Of a stretch of 30,596 nt of DNA, positions 1 through 6,732 are shown piece by piece. Under the pieces are notes generated by a model, which had not been told where the DNA came from, made no database searches, and saw only the letters and a list, made by a program, of their open reading frames with translations. Every line of letters begins with the position of its first letter. Positions within the stretch are counted from its first letter, which is position 1. The translations under genes were made by a program, and so were the position numbers. Origin of the DNA: a virus. Where the stretch lies: positions 1 to 30,596 of the IMG/VR virus record IMGVR_UViG_3300032665_000136, one strand, 5' to 3'.

Positions 1-58
1 AATACATACATACAGCGTTAATTCAACAACACTTTTTTTAACTAAGATAGGAAGCAAA

Positions 59-1147
59 ATGGCAGAAATCGTCAGTCGCACAGTGGGCCCAAGCGGTGCC
101 AAAAAATCTTTGCGTAAAGCATTTAAAAATCAGCGTCCACTGTTCCTTTGGGGTCCCCCAGGCATTGGTAAGTCTGACATTATTAAACAACTTGGCACTG
201 AGCTAGATGCTCACGTGATCGATGTTCGTTTAAGTCTTTGGGAACCTACTGATATTAAAGGTATTCCATATTTTGATTCTAACGATGGCACAATGCGTTG
301 GGCTCCGCCAAGTGAGTTGCCAAGCAAGACATTTGCCGCAAATCATAAACAAATTATCCTATTCTTGGATGAAATGAACTCTGCGGCACCTAGTGTACAG
401 GCCGCGGCTTATCAACTAATTTTGAATCGTCGTGTTGGCGCATACGAATTGCCAGACAATGTTGTAATTGTTGCGGCTGGTAACCGTGAAACTGATAAGG
501 GTGTTACATTTCGTATGCCTGCTCCGTTGGCAAACCGGTTTGTTCACTTGGAAATGCAAGTTGATTGGGCTGACTGGTTCGACTGGGCTGTGGACAATAA
601 GATTCACAAAGACGTAGTTGGTTATTTGACCTTTGCTAAAAAGGACTTGTACGATTTTGATCCAAAAAGCTCAAGCCGTGCATTTGCTACTCCACGTAGC
701 TGGTCTTTTGTAAGCGAATTACTTACAGATGATGACACGGATGTGGATACACTTACCGATTTAACTTGTGGTTCAATCGGTGAAGGATTGGCTATTAAGT
801 TTATGGCTCACCGTAAACATGCATCTAAAATGCCTAATCCAACCGAAATCTTAAATGGTAAGGTTAAAAAGATGGAATCCAAAGAAATTTCAGCTATGTA
901 CTCTTTGACTGTGTCACTGTGCTACGAATTGAAAGATGCTTGCGATAAAAAAGCTAAAACTTGGAATGACATGACTAATAACTTCTTCGAATTTATGATG
1001 AATAATTTCGAAACAGAATTGGTTATTATGGGTACTAAGTTGGCATTGTCGACTTACAAGTTGCCTTTGGACCCAGATGAGATCAAATGCTTTGACGATT
1101 TCCATGCCAAATACGGCAAATACATTAGCCAAGCTACTGAAAAGTAA
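59..1147 (+). CDS. MoxR-type AAA+ ATPase
   Basis: A 362-residue AAA+ ATPase of the MoxR type. Visible motifs in order are Walker A GPPGIGKS (residues 32-39), Walker B ILFLDE with D104/E105, sensor-1 Asn in AAGNRE (N142), a likely arginine finger in ANRF (R160), and a probable sensor-2 Arg in ATPRSW (R213). MoxR ATPases form rings that remodel or activate partner proteins and are typically encoded beside a VWA-domain protein, as here with the next gene. The ATG has an AGGAAG Shine-Dalgarno-like sequence 5 bases upstream. Its promoter probably lies just outside the left edge, because the leader ATACATACAG resembles the leader of the next gene. The substrate in the phage is unknown. Family assignment is firm; the role is inferred. 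Confidence 0.9.
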   Translation: MAEIVSRTVGPSGAKKSLRKAFKNQRPLFLWGPPGIGKSDIIKQLGTELDAHVIDVRLSLWEPTDIKGIPYFDSNDGTMRWAPPSELPSKTFAANHKQIILFLDEMNSAAPSVQAAAYQLILNRRVGAYELPDNVVIVAAGNRETDKGVTFRMPAPLANRFVHLEMQVDWADWFDWAVDNKIHKDVVGYLTFAKKDLYDFDPKSSSRAFATPRSWSFVSELLTDDDTDVDTLTDLTCGSIGEGLAIKFMAHRKHASKMPNPTEILNGKVKKMESKEISAMYSLTVSLCYELKDACDKKAKTWNDMTNNFFEFMMNNFETELVIMGTKLALSTYKLPLDPDEIKCFDDFHAKYGKYISQATEK

Positions 1148-1163
1148 TTAAATTTGGTACTAT

Positions 1164-1192
1164 TTGACAGGACCTTCGGGTCCTGTTATAAT
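1164..1192 (+). promoter_or_regulatory. Consensus sigma70-type promoter with hairpin in its spacer
   Basis: The -35 box TTGACA (1164-1169) and -10 box TATAAT (1187-1192) both match the bacterial housekeeping consensus exactly, with the optimal 17-bp spacer. Transcription would start near 1199, about 19 bases before the VWA-gene ATG at 1218. The spacer plus the last three bases of the -35 box form a perfect 8-bp inverted repeat around TTCG. The consensus match is read directly; activity is inferred. Confidence 0.85.
1167..1186 (+). terminator. UUCG-tetraloop hairpin after the moxR-like gene
   Basis: ACAGGACC (1167-1174), loop TTCG (1175-1178) and GGTCCTGT (1179-1186) form a perfect 8-bp stem. 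In RNA this gives the extra-stable C(UUCG)G loop. Such hairpins are common between phage T4 genes, where they are linked to termination or to protecting mRNA 3' ends. Only a short, mixed T/A stretch follows (TTATAATATAT), so it may be a weak terminator or an mRNA-end stabiliser. It lies inside the promoter for the next gene. Confidence 0.6.
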
Positions 1193-1205
1193 ATATACAT
1201 ACAGT

Positions 1206-1212
1206 AAAGGAG
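1206..1212 (+). promoter_or_regulatory. Ribosome-binding site fixing the VWA-gene start
   Basis: AAAGGAG sits 5 bases before the ATG at 1218. It favours this start over an in-frame TTG at 1164, which would put the start codon inside the -35 box. Confidence 0.85.
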
Positions 1213-1217
1213 CATTC

Positions 1218-2402
1218 ATGTCACATACAGATCCAATTATCGACAAAATTATCGTAGCCCGTGTGGGTCTACTACTTCGCCATCCATTCTTTGGTAATTT
1301 GGCTACTCGTTTACAAATCAAAGAAGGCACAGATTGGTTACCGACAGCCGCTACAGACGGACGTCATATCTATTTTAATCGCGATTTCTTTAGTAATTTG
1401 TCTATTAAACAAGTAGAATTTGTTATTGCACACGAAATCTTGCACAATGTATTTGATCATATGGGACGTCGAGAAGGACGTGATCCACAAATTTTTAACA
1501 TTGCCGCTGACTATTGTGTTAACGGACAAATTGTGCGTGATCGCATCGGAGAGCACAACATCGATGGCATCAAAATCTTTCATGATCCAAAATACTATGG
1601 CTGGGGTGCAGAACAGGTTTACGATGAGATTTACGAAAAGTACAGTGAAGAACAACTTAAACAGTTGGGTCAATTATTGGACGAACATATTGACTGGGGT
1701 GAGAACGGTAAAGACGGTCAGCCAAAGTATAGTAAAGAAGAACTAAAACAGATTCGTGACGAAATGCGTGAAGCCACAATGCAGGCCGCACAGGCCGCAG
1801 GTGCAGGTAATGTTCCTGAAAGTGTAGCACGTATGATTAAAGATTTTACAGAACCTAAGATGAATTGGCGTGAAATTTTGCGTCAACAAATCCAAAGTGT
1901 TATTAAGAATGACTTTAGTTTTATGCGTCCTAATCGTAAAGGTTGGCATATGAATGCTATCCTACCAGGTCAACAATTCCAAGAAACTATCGATATCTGT
2001 GTAGCAATTGACATGTCAGGCTCAATCGGTGACGAGCAGGCCAAAGACTTCTTGTCAGAGATTAAGGGTATTATGCAAGAGTATAAAGACTTTAAGATTA
2101 AAGTATGGTGCTTTGACACTCGAGTGTATAATGAGGCAGACTTTGACGGTTACAACATTGACGAGTTTGATGAATATGAACCAATGGGCGGTGGCGGAAC
2201 TGAGTTCGATGCCAACTGGGAATACATGAAGGAACATGACATTCAACCTAAAAAGTTTATCATGTTTACAGACGGTTATCCTTGGGGTAGCTGGGGCGAT
2301 GAAAACTACTGTGATACAGTATTCATTATTCACGGCAATGACAAGATTGTTCCTCCATTTGGAGAACATGCTTATTACGATTTTGCAAAGGCAACAGCAT
2401 AA
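1218..2402 (+). CDS. VWA-domain / HExxH putative metallopeptidase (MoxR partner)
   Basis: A 394-residue protein with two parts. The N-terminal part has a zinc-binding HExxH motif, AHEILHNVFDH (H72, E73, H76), followed by NIAADYCVN (about 94-102), typical of the predicted metallopeptidase domain remembered as DUF2201 N-terminal. The C-terminal part is a von Willebrand A-like domain with a complete MIDAS: DMSGS (D265, S267, S269), T328 in GGGGTEF and D352 in FTDGYP. A charged, helix-prone linker spans about 140-210. VWA proteins work with MoxR ATPases, such as the upstream gene. The start at 1218 is chosen for its strong ribosome-binding site and downstream position from the promoter. The stop overlaps the next start by one base (TAATG). 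Whether the HExxH site is catalytic is unknown. Confidence 0.85.
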   Translation: MSHTDPIIDKIIVARVGLLLRHPFFGNLATRLQIKEGTDWLPTAATDGRHIYFNRDFFSNLSIKQVEFVIAHEILHNVFDHMGRREGRDPQIFNIAADYCVNGQIVRDRIGEHNIDGIKIFHDPKYYGWGAEQVYDEIYEKYSEEQLKQLGQLLDEHIDWGENGKDGQPKYSKEELKQIRDEMREATMQAAQAAGAGNVPESVARMIKDFTEPKMNWREILRQQIQSVIKNDFSFMRPNRKGWHMNAILPGQQFQETIDICVAIDMSGSIGDEQAKDFLSEIKGIMQEYKDFKIKVWCFDTRVYNEADFDGYNIDEFDEYEPMGGGGTEFDANWEYMKEHDIQPKKFIMFTDGYPWGSWGDENYCDTVFIIHGNDKIVPPFGEHAYYDFAKATA

Positions 2403-2680
2403 TGGCATTAAAATCAGGCAAACCTAATCCTTTAAATTATTTCAATTTACGCAGGGTTGAGTTTGCCTGCCCGCATTTTAAATACACTACTATAAGCAAA
2501 TTTAATCCAAGTCTAGCTAAAAGCCTAGATAGTTGGATTAGGCAAAATCTTAACAATAGATATTACATAGGACAGGGTTTAGAACTAGATAATACCAATA
2601 CTATAGTATACAATACTACTATTGGATTTGAGTCAGAAAAAGAACTAAGTTTTTTCACAATTGCCTGTCCATATCTTTAA
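2402..2680 (+). CDS. Hypothetical protein, 92 residues
   Basis: A small protein of unknown function. Its ATG shares one base with the stop of the VWA gene (TAATG), which suggests translational coupling. It is basic at the N-terminus and rich in Asn, Tyr and Ile, with the stretch CPHFKY near residue 24 and a C-terminal CPYL. Two widely spaced Cys residues do not make a recognisable zinc finger. No signal peptide or membrane segment is seen. The tight packing and RNA-strand consistency support it as a real gene. Confidence 0.7.
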   Translation: MALKSGKPNPLNYFNLRRVEFACPHFKYTTISKFNPSLAKSLDSWIRQNLNNRYYIGQGLELDNTNTIVYNTTIGFESEKELSFFTIACPYL

Positions 2681-2717
2681 AGAAGATAATTAAGTATGTA
2701 CTTTAAAGGAGATACTA

Positions 2718-2975
2718 ATGACAGATACAGTACAACAACCACAACAAGAAAGCACAGATCTTACCATTAACGATTTGAACGCATTAAAGACAATCATCGA
2801 TATTGCTAGCTCACGTGGTGCATTTAAACCAAATGAAATGGTAGCAGTTGGTCAAACTTATACTAAATTAGATACGTTCTTGGCAACAGTTGCTAAACAA
2901 CAAGCCGCCCAAGCTCAACAACCAGCTCAAACCCCAGCCGATCAAGCAGTTGCTAATACGGTAGCAGGAGTCTAA
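2718..2975 (+). CDS. Small conserved-type phage protein, 85 residues, Gln/Ala-rich tail
   Basis: A strong AAAGGAGA ribosome-binding site precedes the ATG. The core (about residues 14-62) reads as helices, with LTINDLNALKTIIDIASSRG and FKPNEMVAVGQTYTKLDTFL. It is followed by a low-complexity Gln/Ala/Pro tail (about 63-85). I have a memory of similar small proteins in T4-like marine phages but cannot name a function. The gap to the next gene is a single base. An adaptor or scaffold-like role is possible but unsupported. Confidence 0.75.
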   Translation: MTDTVQQPQQESTDLTINDLNALKTIIDIASSRGAFKPNEMVAVGQTYTKLDTFLATVAKQQAAQAQQPAQTPADQAVANTVAGV

Positions 2976-2976
2976 T

Positions 2977-3618
2977 ATGGCCGAACTCAAACACGTAGGC
3001 CGTGTTAAAGCTACTAACAAAAAATGTTTAGTGGCTTATCGCACGTTACCTGGCGATGCATACTATTGTCTAGTTATTCCGACAGAAAATTTACCAGACA
3101 TCTATCACGATGCTTTGATCAATTTAGTCGAGAGTACATCTGGACAAGATGCATACGAATTTGCAGAAGCATTGGATCGTACACAATTTCCAGACGGCAG
3201 TAACATGCTACGTAACTTACATGCAAGTGGAAGATTGATCAAAGTTGGAACAAGTGATATTGAAATGACTCCTACTACAGGATTTTCAATTCAATTATCT
3301 GAACTTAATCAACTTATTGCCGAACAGCGTGGTCTATCAGTTGACGACTTATCTTTAAAATCTAGCACAGATCCAAAAGATAATGCAGTTCCAAAAGTTA
3401 CAGATGAACAATTAGTTAAAAACGACAAAGCCGTTGAAACTAAAAAAGCAGATGCTAAACCAACTGCTACAGTAACTACAACTCCGAAAGCAGATGCTAG
3501 TCCAGAAGAACAAGCAAAATTCTTCCGTAGTCAAGCAGACAAGTTAGCTAAAGAAGCTGCCGAGATGCGTCGCAAAGCAGAGGAATTGGTTCCGACCAAG
3601 AAAAAAATAGTTAAATGA
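2977..3618 (+). CDS. Hypothetical protein, 213 residues, coiled-coil C-terminus
   Basis: A two-part protein of unknown function. Residues 1-125 look globular and mixed alpha/beta (start MAELKHVGRVKATNKKCLVAYR). Residues about 130-175 are a Lys/Thr/Ala/Asp-rich, probably disordered linker. Residues about 178-207 (PEEQAKFFRSQADKLAKEAA onward) form a charged helix with heptad-like spacing, probably a coiled coil. An AGGAG ribosome-binding site lies inside the end of the previous gene. The stop overlaps the next ATG as ATGA. Coiled-coil tails often mediate oligomerisation, but no partner is apparent. Confidence 0.75.
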   Translation: MAELKHVGRVKATNKKCLVAYRTLPGDAYYCLVIPTENLPDIYHDALINLVESTSGQDAYEFAEALDRTQFPDGSNMLRNLHASGRLIKVGTSDIEMTPTTGFSIQLSELNQLIAEQRGLSVDDLSLKSSTDPKDNAVPKVTDEQLVKNDKAVETKKADAKPTATVTTTPKADASPEEQAKFFRSQADKLAKEAAEMRRKAEELVPTKKKIVK

Positions 3619-3935
3619 AGCCTAGGGGAAGAGTTCTTCCCAAGGATGTCATAGCAAACTGGCCAGAAGTATTCGGAGACGTACATCTAAACGTGTTACC
3701 TTTAGGGTATCTCCACTCCGTTTTGGTCAATTTTAAGGATGGCAAAACTTGGGAAATTAAAATAACACAGCAAACCAAACGTGGTGGATGGTCCACTTTT
3801 GAAAAAAATCTGTCCGAGTTAGTTAAAAATTACGAAGAAAAAATCGATAATATAGATTTTAAATTAGATACAACCCGTGTTAGAAAAGATATAGAAAAAT
3901 CAACCCAAAAATTCCTTAAGAAAAAGAAGTTATAA
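3615..3935 (+). CDS. Hypothetical basic protein, 106 residues
   Basis: The ATG overlaps the previous stop (ATGA), indicating coupled translation. The N-terminus KPRGRVLPKDVIANWPEVFG leads into a beta-rich core (LHSVLVNFKDGKTWEIKI). The Lys-rich C-terminal helix (about 75-106, ending KKKKL) gives a basic protein. This pattern resembles small unannotated proteins in T4-like aquatic phages, from memory. Function is unknown; nucleic-acid contact by the basic tail is only a guess. Confidence 0.72.
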   Translation: MKPRGRVLPKDVIANWPEVFGDVHLNVLPLGYLHSVLVNFKDGKTWEIKITQQTKRGGWSTFEKNLSELVKNYEEKIDNIDFKLDTTRVRKDIEKSTQKFLKKKKL

Positions 3936-3938
3936 ATA

Positions 3939-4625
3939 ATGCATGTTCGATTACTTAGTTTCTCTCAGCCAACAGAAGAGTTTGCATCAATGGGCATTGA
4001 AGACGCACAGGAACTCATTGCGTATTGTGCCCGTGTCAGCAATCCCTCCAACCAACTTAACACCGAAACATCAGCAAAACTCATACAATACCTCATCCGA
4101 CACCAACATTGGAGCCCGCTCGAAATGGTGTCAGCCTGTATTGAAATCACCACTACCAGAGATATTGCCCGTCAAATACTTAGACACAGAAGTTTCAGTT
4201 TCCAAGAATTCAGTCAGCGATATGCTGACCCTACTAAAGACTTGTCGTTTGTATTGCGAGATGCACGAAAACAAGATAACAAAAATAGACAAAACAGTAT
4301 AGAACTTGATATTCATAATAACGATGAAGATCGATTCCTTGCCTATCAATGGGAACGTATGCAAGAGTTAGTTATTAAACAAAGCCGTGATGCATACGAA
4401 TGGGCGATTAGTAAAGGTATTGCTAAAGAACAAGCTCGTGCTGTATTGCCAGAAGGACTTATTGAAAGTCGATTATATATGAACGGCACACTACGCAGTT
4501 GGATTCATTTTATTGAATTACGGTCGGCTAATGGTACACAAAAAGAACATCAAGAAGTTGCTATAGCTTGTGCTCAAGTGATAGCTCAGATATTCCCGCT
4601 TGCCACTGATCTTTTAGCCAAGTAA
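3939..4625 (+). CDS. thyX: Flavin-dependent thymidylate synthase ThyX
   Basis: Makes dTMP from dUMP using methylene-tetrahydrofolate and FAD/NADPH, and so supplies thymidine for phage DNA synthesis. The 228-residue length is typical. The signature RHRx7S is complete: RHRSFSFQEFS (R82-S92), followed by QRY. The upstream HQHWSPLEM (55-63) carries H57, aligned from memory with the flavin-proximal His53 of Thermotoga ThyX; the family's last His of this motif is Met63 here. The C-terminal LRSWIHFIELRS matches the conserved dUMP-binding stretch. The ATG lies 3 bases after the preceding stop; its ribosome-binding site is weak (AAGAAG). Its last 65 bases are antisense to the 3' end of the convergent gene, and a terminator follows at 4645-4670. 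Confidence 0.95.
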   Translation: MHVRLLSFSQPTEEFASMGIEDAQELIAYCARVSNPSNQLNTETSAKLIQYLIRHQHWSPLEMVSACIEITTTRDIARQILRHRSFSFQEFSQRYADPTKDLSFVLRDARKQDNKNRQNSIELDIHNNDEDRFLAYQWERMQELVIKQSRDAYEWAISKGIAKEQARAVLPEGLIESRLYMNGTLRSWIHFIELRSANGTQKEHQEVAIACAQVIAQIFPLATDLLAK

Positions 4626-5253
4626 AATCATTTATCCTAGCAAGTGCCTCCGGATTGGAGGCATTTTTTTCTCCGTACATTTTACCAGAAATAGCACCCA
4701 TATAAGCATATCCGCCAAATGATGCATTGTTGTTTAGTTGTGTCCAAAAATATAATCTAGTAATGGATTCTTCATTATTAATTACTGCCAATTTGCAACA
4801 CTCTCTAAATGCACTACGCCAAGTAGTAAATGGATCTGTATTGAATGCTGTAATATTACTAGCCTGATCTATTGCTTTAAATTTTGTACTAATATTGGTA
4901 GTCATATCTACTGTATCTGTACTCATATTCATTGTGAGAAATTTTGGTAATAATTTAACTCCGCCATAACCATATGTTAGACTATTAATAGGATTAATAC
5001 TACGCCATACGTGAACAACATCTAAATCCCATTCACTTACTTCATAGTCAAAATTGAAATCATTTAATATAACAGCGTCTGCATCGACTGCCCAAAACAT
5101 TTTAGTCATAGCTTTTTTGGCAGCCGAAATGTGTGCTTGATGTATACCTTTAATTCCATGTACACGTTTTGCAAGAGGAAAACGTTCTTTTAAACTGGCA
5201 AAGTTTTCATCTGCATTTTCTTCATCGTATGAAATAAAAATAATATCGTACAT
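4561..5253 (-). CDS. DAD-motif putative glycosyltransferase-like protein (paralogue of next gene)
   Basis: A 230-residue protein with a beta-strand start (MYDIIFISYDEENADENF), then AKRVHGIKG (about 28-36), and WAVDADA with D57-A-D59. The DxD-like pair after a hydrophobic strand fits metal/nucleotide-sugar binding in GT-A glycosyltransferases, though no substrate can be assigned. It is clearly paralogous to 5253-6152: SYDE.NA, AKRVHG.KG, AH, VDAD, YG.GG.KL, WR..FRE and DF.WL...W recur in order. GGAAG precedes the ATG, which overlaps the previous stop by one base. The C-terminus reads antisense through the thyX terminator into thyX's last codons. The conserved DFTWLKDQW lies partly in that overlap, so the overlap is real coding sequence. 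Confidence 0.78.
   Translation of the reverse strand: MYDIIFISYDEENADENFASLKERFPLAKRVHGIKGIHQAHISAAKKAMTKMFWAVDADAVILNDFNFDYEVSEWDLDVVHVWRSINPINSLTYGYGGVKLLPKFLTMNMSTDTVDMTTNISTKFKAIDQASNITAFNTDPFTTWRSAFRECCKLAVINNEESITRLYFWTQLNNNASFGGYAYMGAISGKMYGEKNASNPEALARINDFTWLKDQWQAGISELSLEHKL
4645..4670 (+). terminator. Rho-independent terminator of thyX
   Basis: TGCCTCC (4645-4651), a GGATT loop and GGAGGCA (4657-4663) form a perfect 7-bp GC-rich stem, followed directly by seven T (4664-4670). It is oriented to end rightward transcription 20 bases after the thyX stop. No T-run follows on the opposite strand, so it is one-directional. It lies wholly inside the leftward gene 4561-5253. Confidence 0.93.
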
Positions 5254-6152
5254 TATTTGCGTCTTCCAATAATGCGTGGAGTATTAAGATATACAGTTTT
5301 GAAAAACTTACTGCCTGCACCGTCTAAATTAGCAATTTCTAATCCGCCATGCTTGTTTAATTCTTTACCTAAAAAATTAATGTATTTTGTCATTTCTTCC
5401 GGGTCTGCTAGTTCATGCGTAGTTTCCCAGAAGTTAGTTAACCATTCAAAATCACGTACCTGGCTATAATCCCAATCAGTAAACATTGTCTTATAACAGC
5501 CTTCTCTGGCACCTAGTATTGACCAAATACCGTGTTCTACATCTGCGCCAACACTACACCAAATCAATAATCTGTGATAATTTTGCCACCAGATTTTTTT
5601 AAGGTCATTTGTTTTTCCGCCCTGCTCTAATGACATTTTTACCCCTTCTCTAAAGCCTGCTCTCCATGCTTGAAACGGTGTAGCATTAGTAAAGCTCTCG
5701 CTATAGTTTTCATTAAATTGGTAGTATCGATGATCAAAACAAAATTCAACACGACCTTTTACATCCATTGGATCCGAGTTTTCATGTGTACGCATTTCAT
5801 TGACAAATTTACGTGTCCATAATTTAAGTCCGCCATTACCATACATAAGTCCGTTAACATGAACTTTACCACACCAACTAAAAACATTTTCGCTAGTAAG
5901 ACCCAACGCATCTAAATCAATTTCTACATTTAAAAATTCTGGGCTAACGATATTATCAGCATCTACTGTAACAAAATATTCAGTTTCACTTAGTGCCGCA
6001 CAAGCCTTATGTGCCGCATCACTACCTTTAACACCATGTACACGTTTTGCCCAAGGCATTTTTGTTAGTAAATCTGCATAATTTTTTTCGGCGTTTGGCT
6101 CATCATAACTGAGAAATATGATGTCCTGATCAATAATTTTAATTTTATCCAT
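5253..6152 (-). CDS. DAD-motif putative glycosyltransferase-like protein
   Basis: A 299-residue protein opening with DIIFLSYDEPNAEKNYADLL, then AKRVHGVKGSDAAHKACAAL and FVTVDADNIVSPEF (D64-A-D66). The strand-loop-DxD arrangement suggests a GT-A-like nucleotide-sugar binding fold. Later conserved blocks shared with its smaller neighbour include YGNGGLKLWTRKF and FQAWRAGFREGVKM. It is about 70 residues longer than the paralogue, with a C-terminal extension ending RIIGRRK. The start overlaps the upstream gene by 8 bases and has a poor ribosome-binding site, so translation is probably coupled. Sequence alone cannot say whether it modifies virion protein, DNA or a sugar pool. Confidence is high that it is a gene and moderate for the family. 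Confidence 0.75.
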   Translation of the reverse strand: MDKIKIIDQDIIFLSYDEPNAEKNYADLLTKMPWAKRVHGVKGSDAAHKACAALSETEYFVTVDADNIVSPEFLNVEIDLDALGLTSENVFSWCGKVHVNGLMYGNGGLKLWTRKFVNEMRTHENSDPMDVKGRVEFCFDHRYYQFNENYSESFTNATPFQAWRAGFREGVKMSLEQGGKTNDLKKIWWQNYHRLLIWCSVGADVEHGIWSILGAREGCYKTMFTDWDYSQVRDFEWLTNFWETTHELADPEEMTKYINFLGKELNKHGGLEIANLDGAGSKFFKTVYLNTPRIIGRRK

Positions 6153-6732
6153 TTTTAATTAGTCCGTAACTTTGAAAATATATCCTAGAGGATATCGATA
6201 TCTTATCTATTTGAGTTTCTATTTTACTAGTGAAAGGAATACGCACTTCGGGTTCTTCCATTAATTCCTTAACATTAACTAGCATAGTTCTTATTAAGAA
6301 ATCAAAATCATTTTTAAGCATTATAAAAAATACTGCATTACTAGTTATGCTATCTGCAAGTCTTGTTTTAGCTTTTTGTGAAAGAGTAAAAATCCAAGTT
6401 TGGTTTTCTAAATTCCATTCAACTGTTAGTTCTGTTGTTTTTGTTGGAGGGTTTTTAATCCATTGAAATATGTTATTTCTAAATCCGTATAACTGATTAG
6501 ATACTTGTATTAAAGATAGTTCAGTTTTACCTGTAACACCTTTAGTATATCCAATTACATAGTCCCGTGTGTACTTTTCTTTTTCTAAAAACGACACATA
6601 CTCTTCTGCCGATATTTCGTAAGCATATTTTTCAGCAGGATCTTTTTGATTAGTAAGACTAGTTATAATTCCTGTTTTTTTATCATACACTAGGTAATAT
6701 TTTTGAGGAGGCGTAAATTTAAACTTTGGCAT
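6145..6732 (-). CDS. Hypothetical protein in the glycosyltransferase-like operon, 195 residues
   Basis: Function not recognised. It starts MPKFKFTPPQKYYLVYDKKTG, and its first half is beta-rich (EYVSFLEKEKYTRDYVIGYT, LTVEWNLENQTWIFTL). Its second half looks helical (FFIMLKNDFDFLIRTMLVNV). AGAGGAG lies 8 bases before the ATG, a strong ribosome-binding site. It overlaps both neighbours (14 and 8 bases) and sits between the DTD pair and the DAD pair of putative transferases, so a linked role such as an accessory subunit is possible. No signal peptide or membrane helix is evident. Confidence 0.72.
   Translation of the reverse strand: MPKFKFTPPQKYYLVYDKKTGIITSLTNQKDPAEKYAYEISAEEYVSFLEKEKYTRDYVIGYTKGVTGKTELSLIQVSNQLYGFRNNIFQWIKNPPTKTTELTVEWNLENQTWIFTLSQKAKTRLADSITSNAVFFIMLKNDFDFLIRTMLVNVKELMEEPEVRIPFTSKIETQIDKISISSRIYFQSYGLIKNG

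Noticed and set aside
1164-1217. Upstream TTG start extending the VWA protein by 18 residues
   Set aside because: The TTG lies in the -35 box, so the mRNA from that promoter would not contain it. The ATG at 1218 has a strong ribosome-binding site.
3931-3938. TATAAATA, an exact T4 late promoter match, directly before the thyX ATG
   Set aside because: A start 5-7 bases downstream would fall inside thyX after its ATG, and ThyX is not a typical late gene. It overlaps the stop of the previous gene and is most likely chance in AT-rich sequence.
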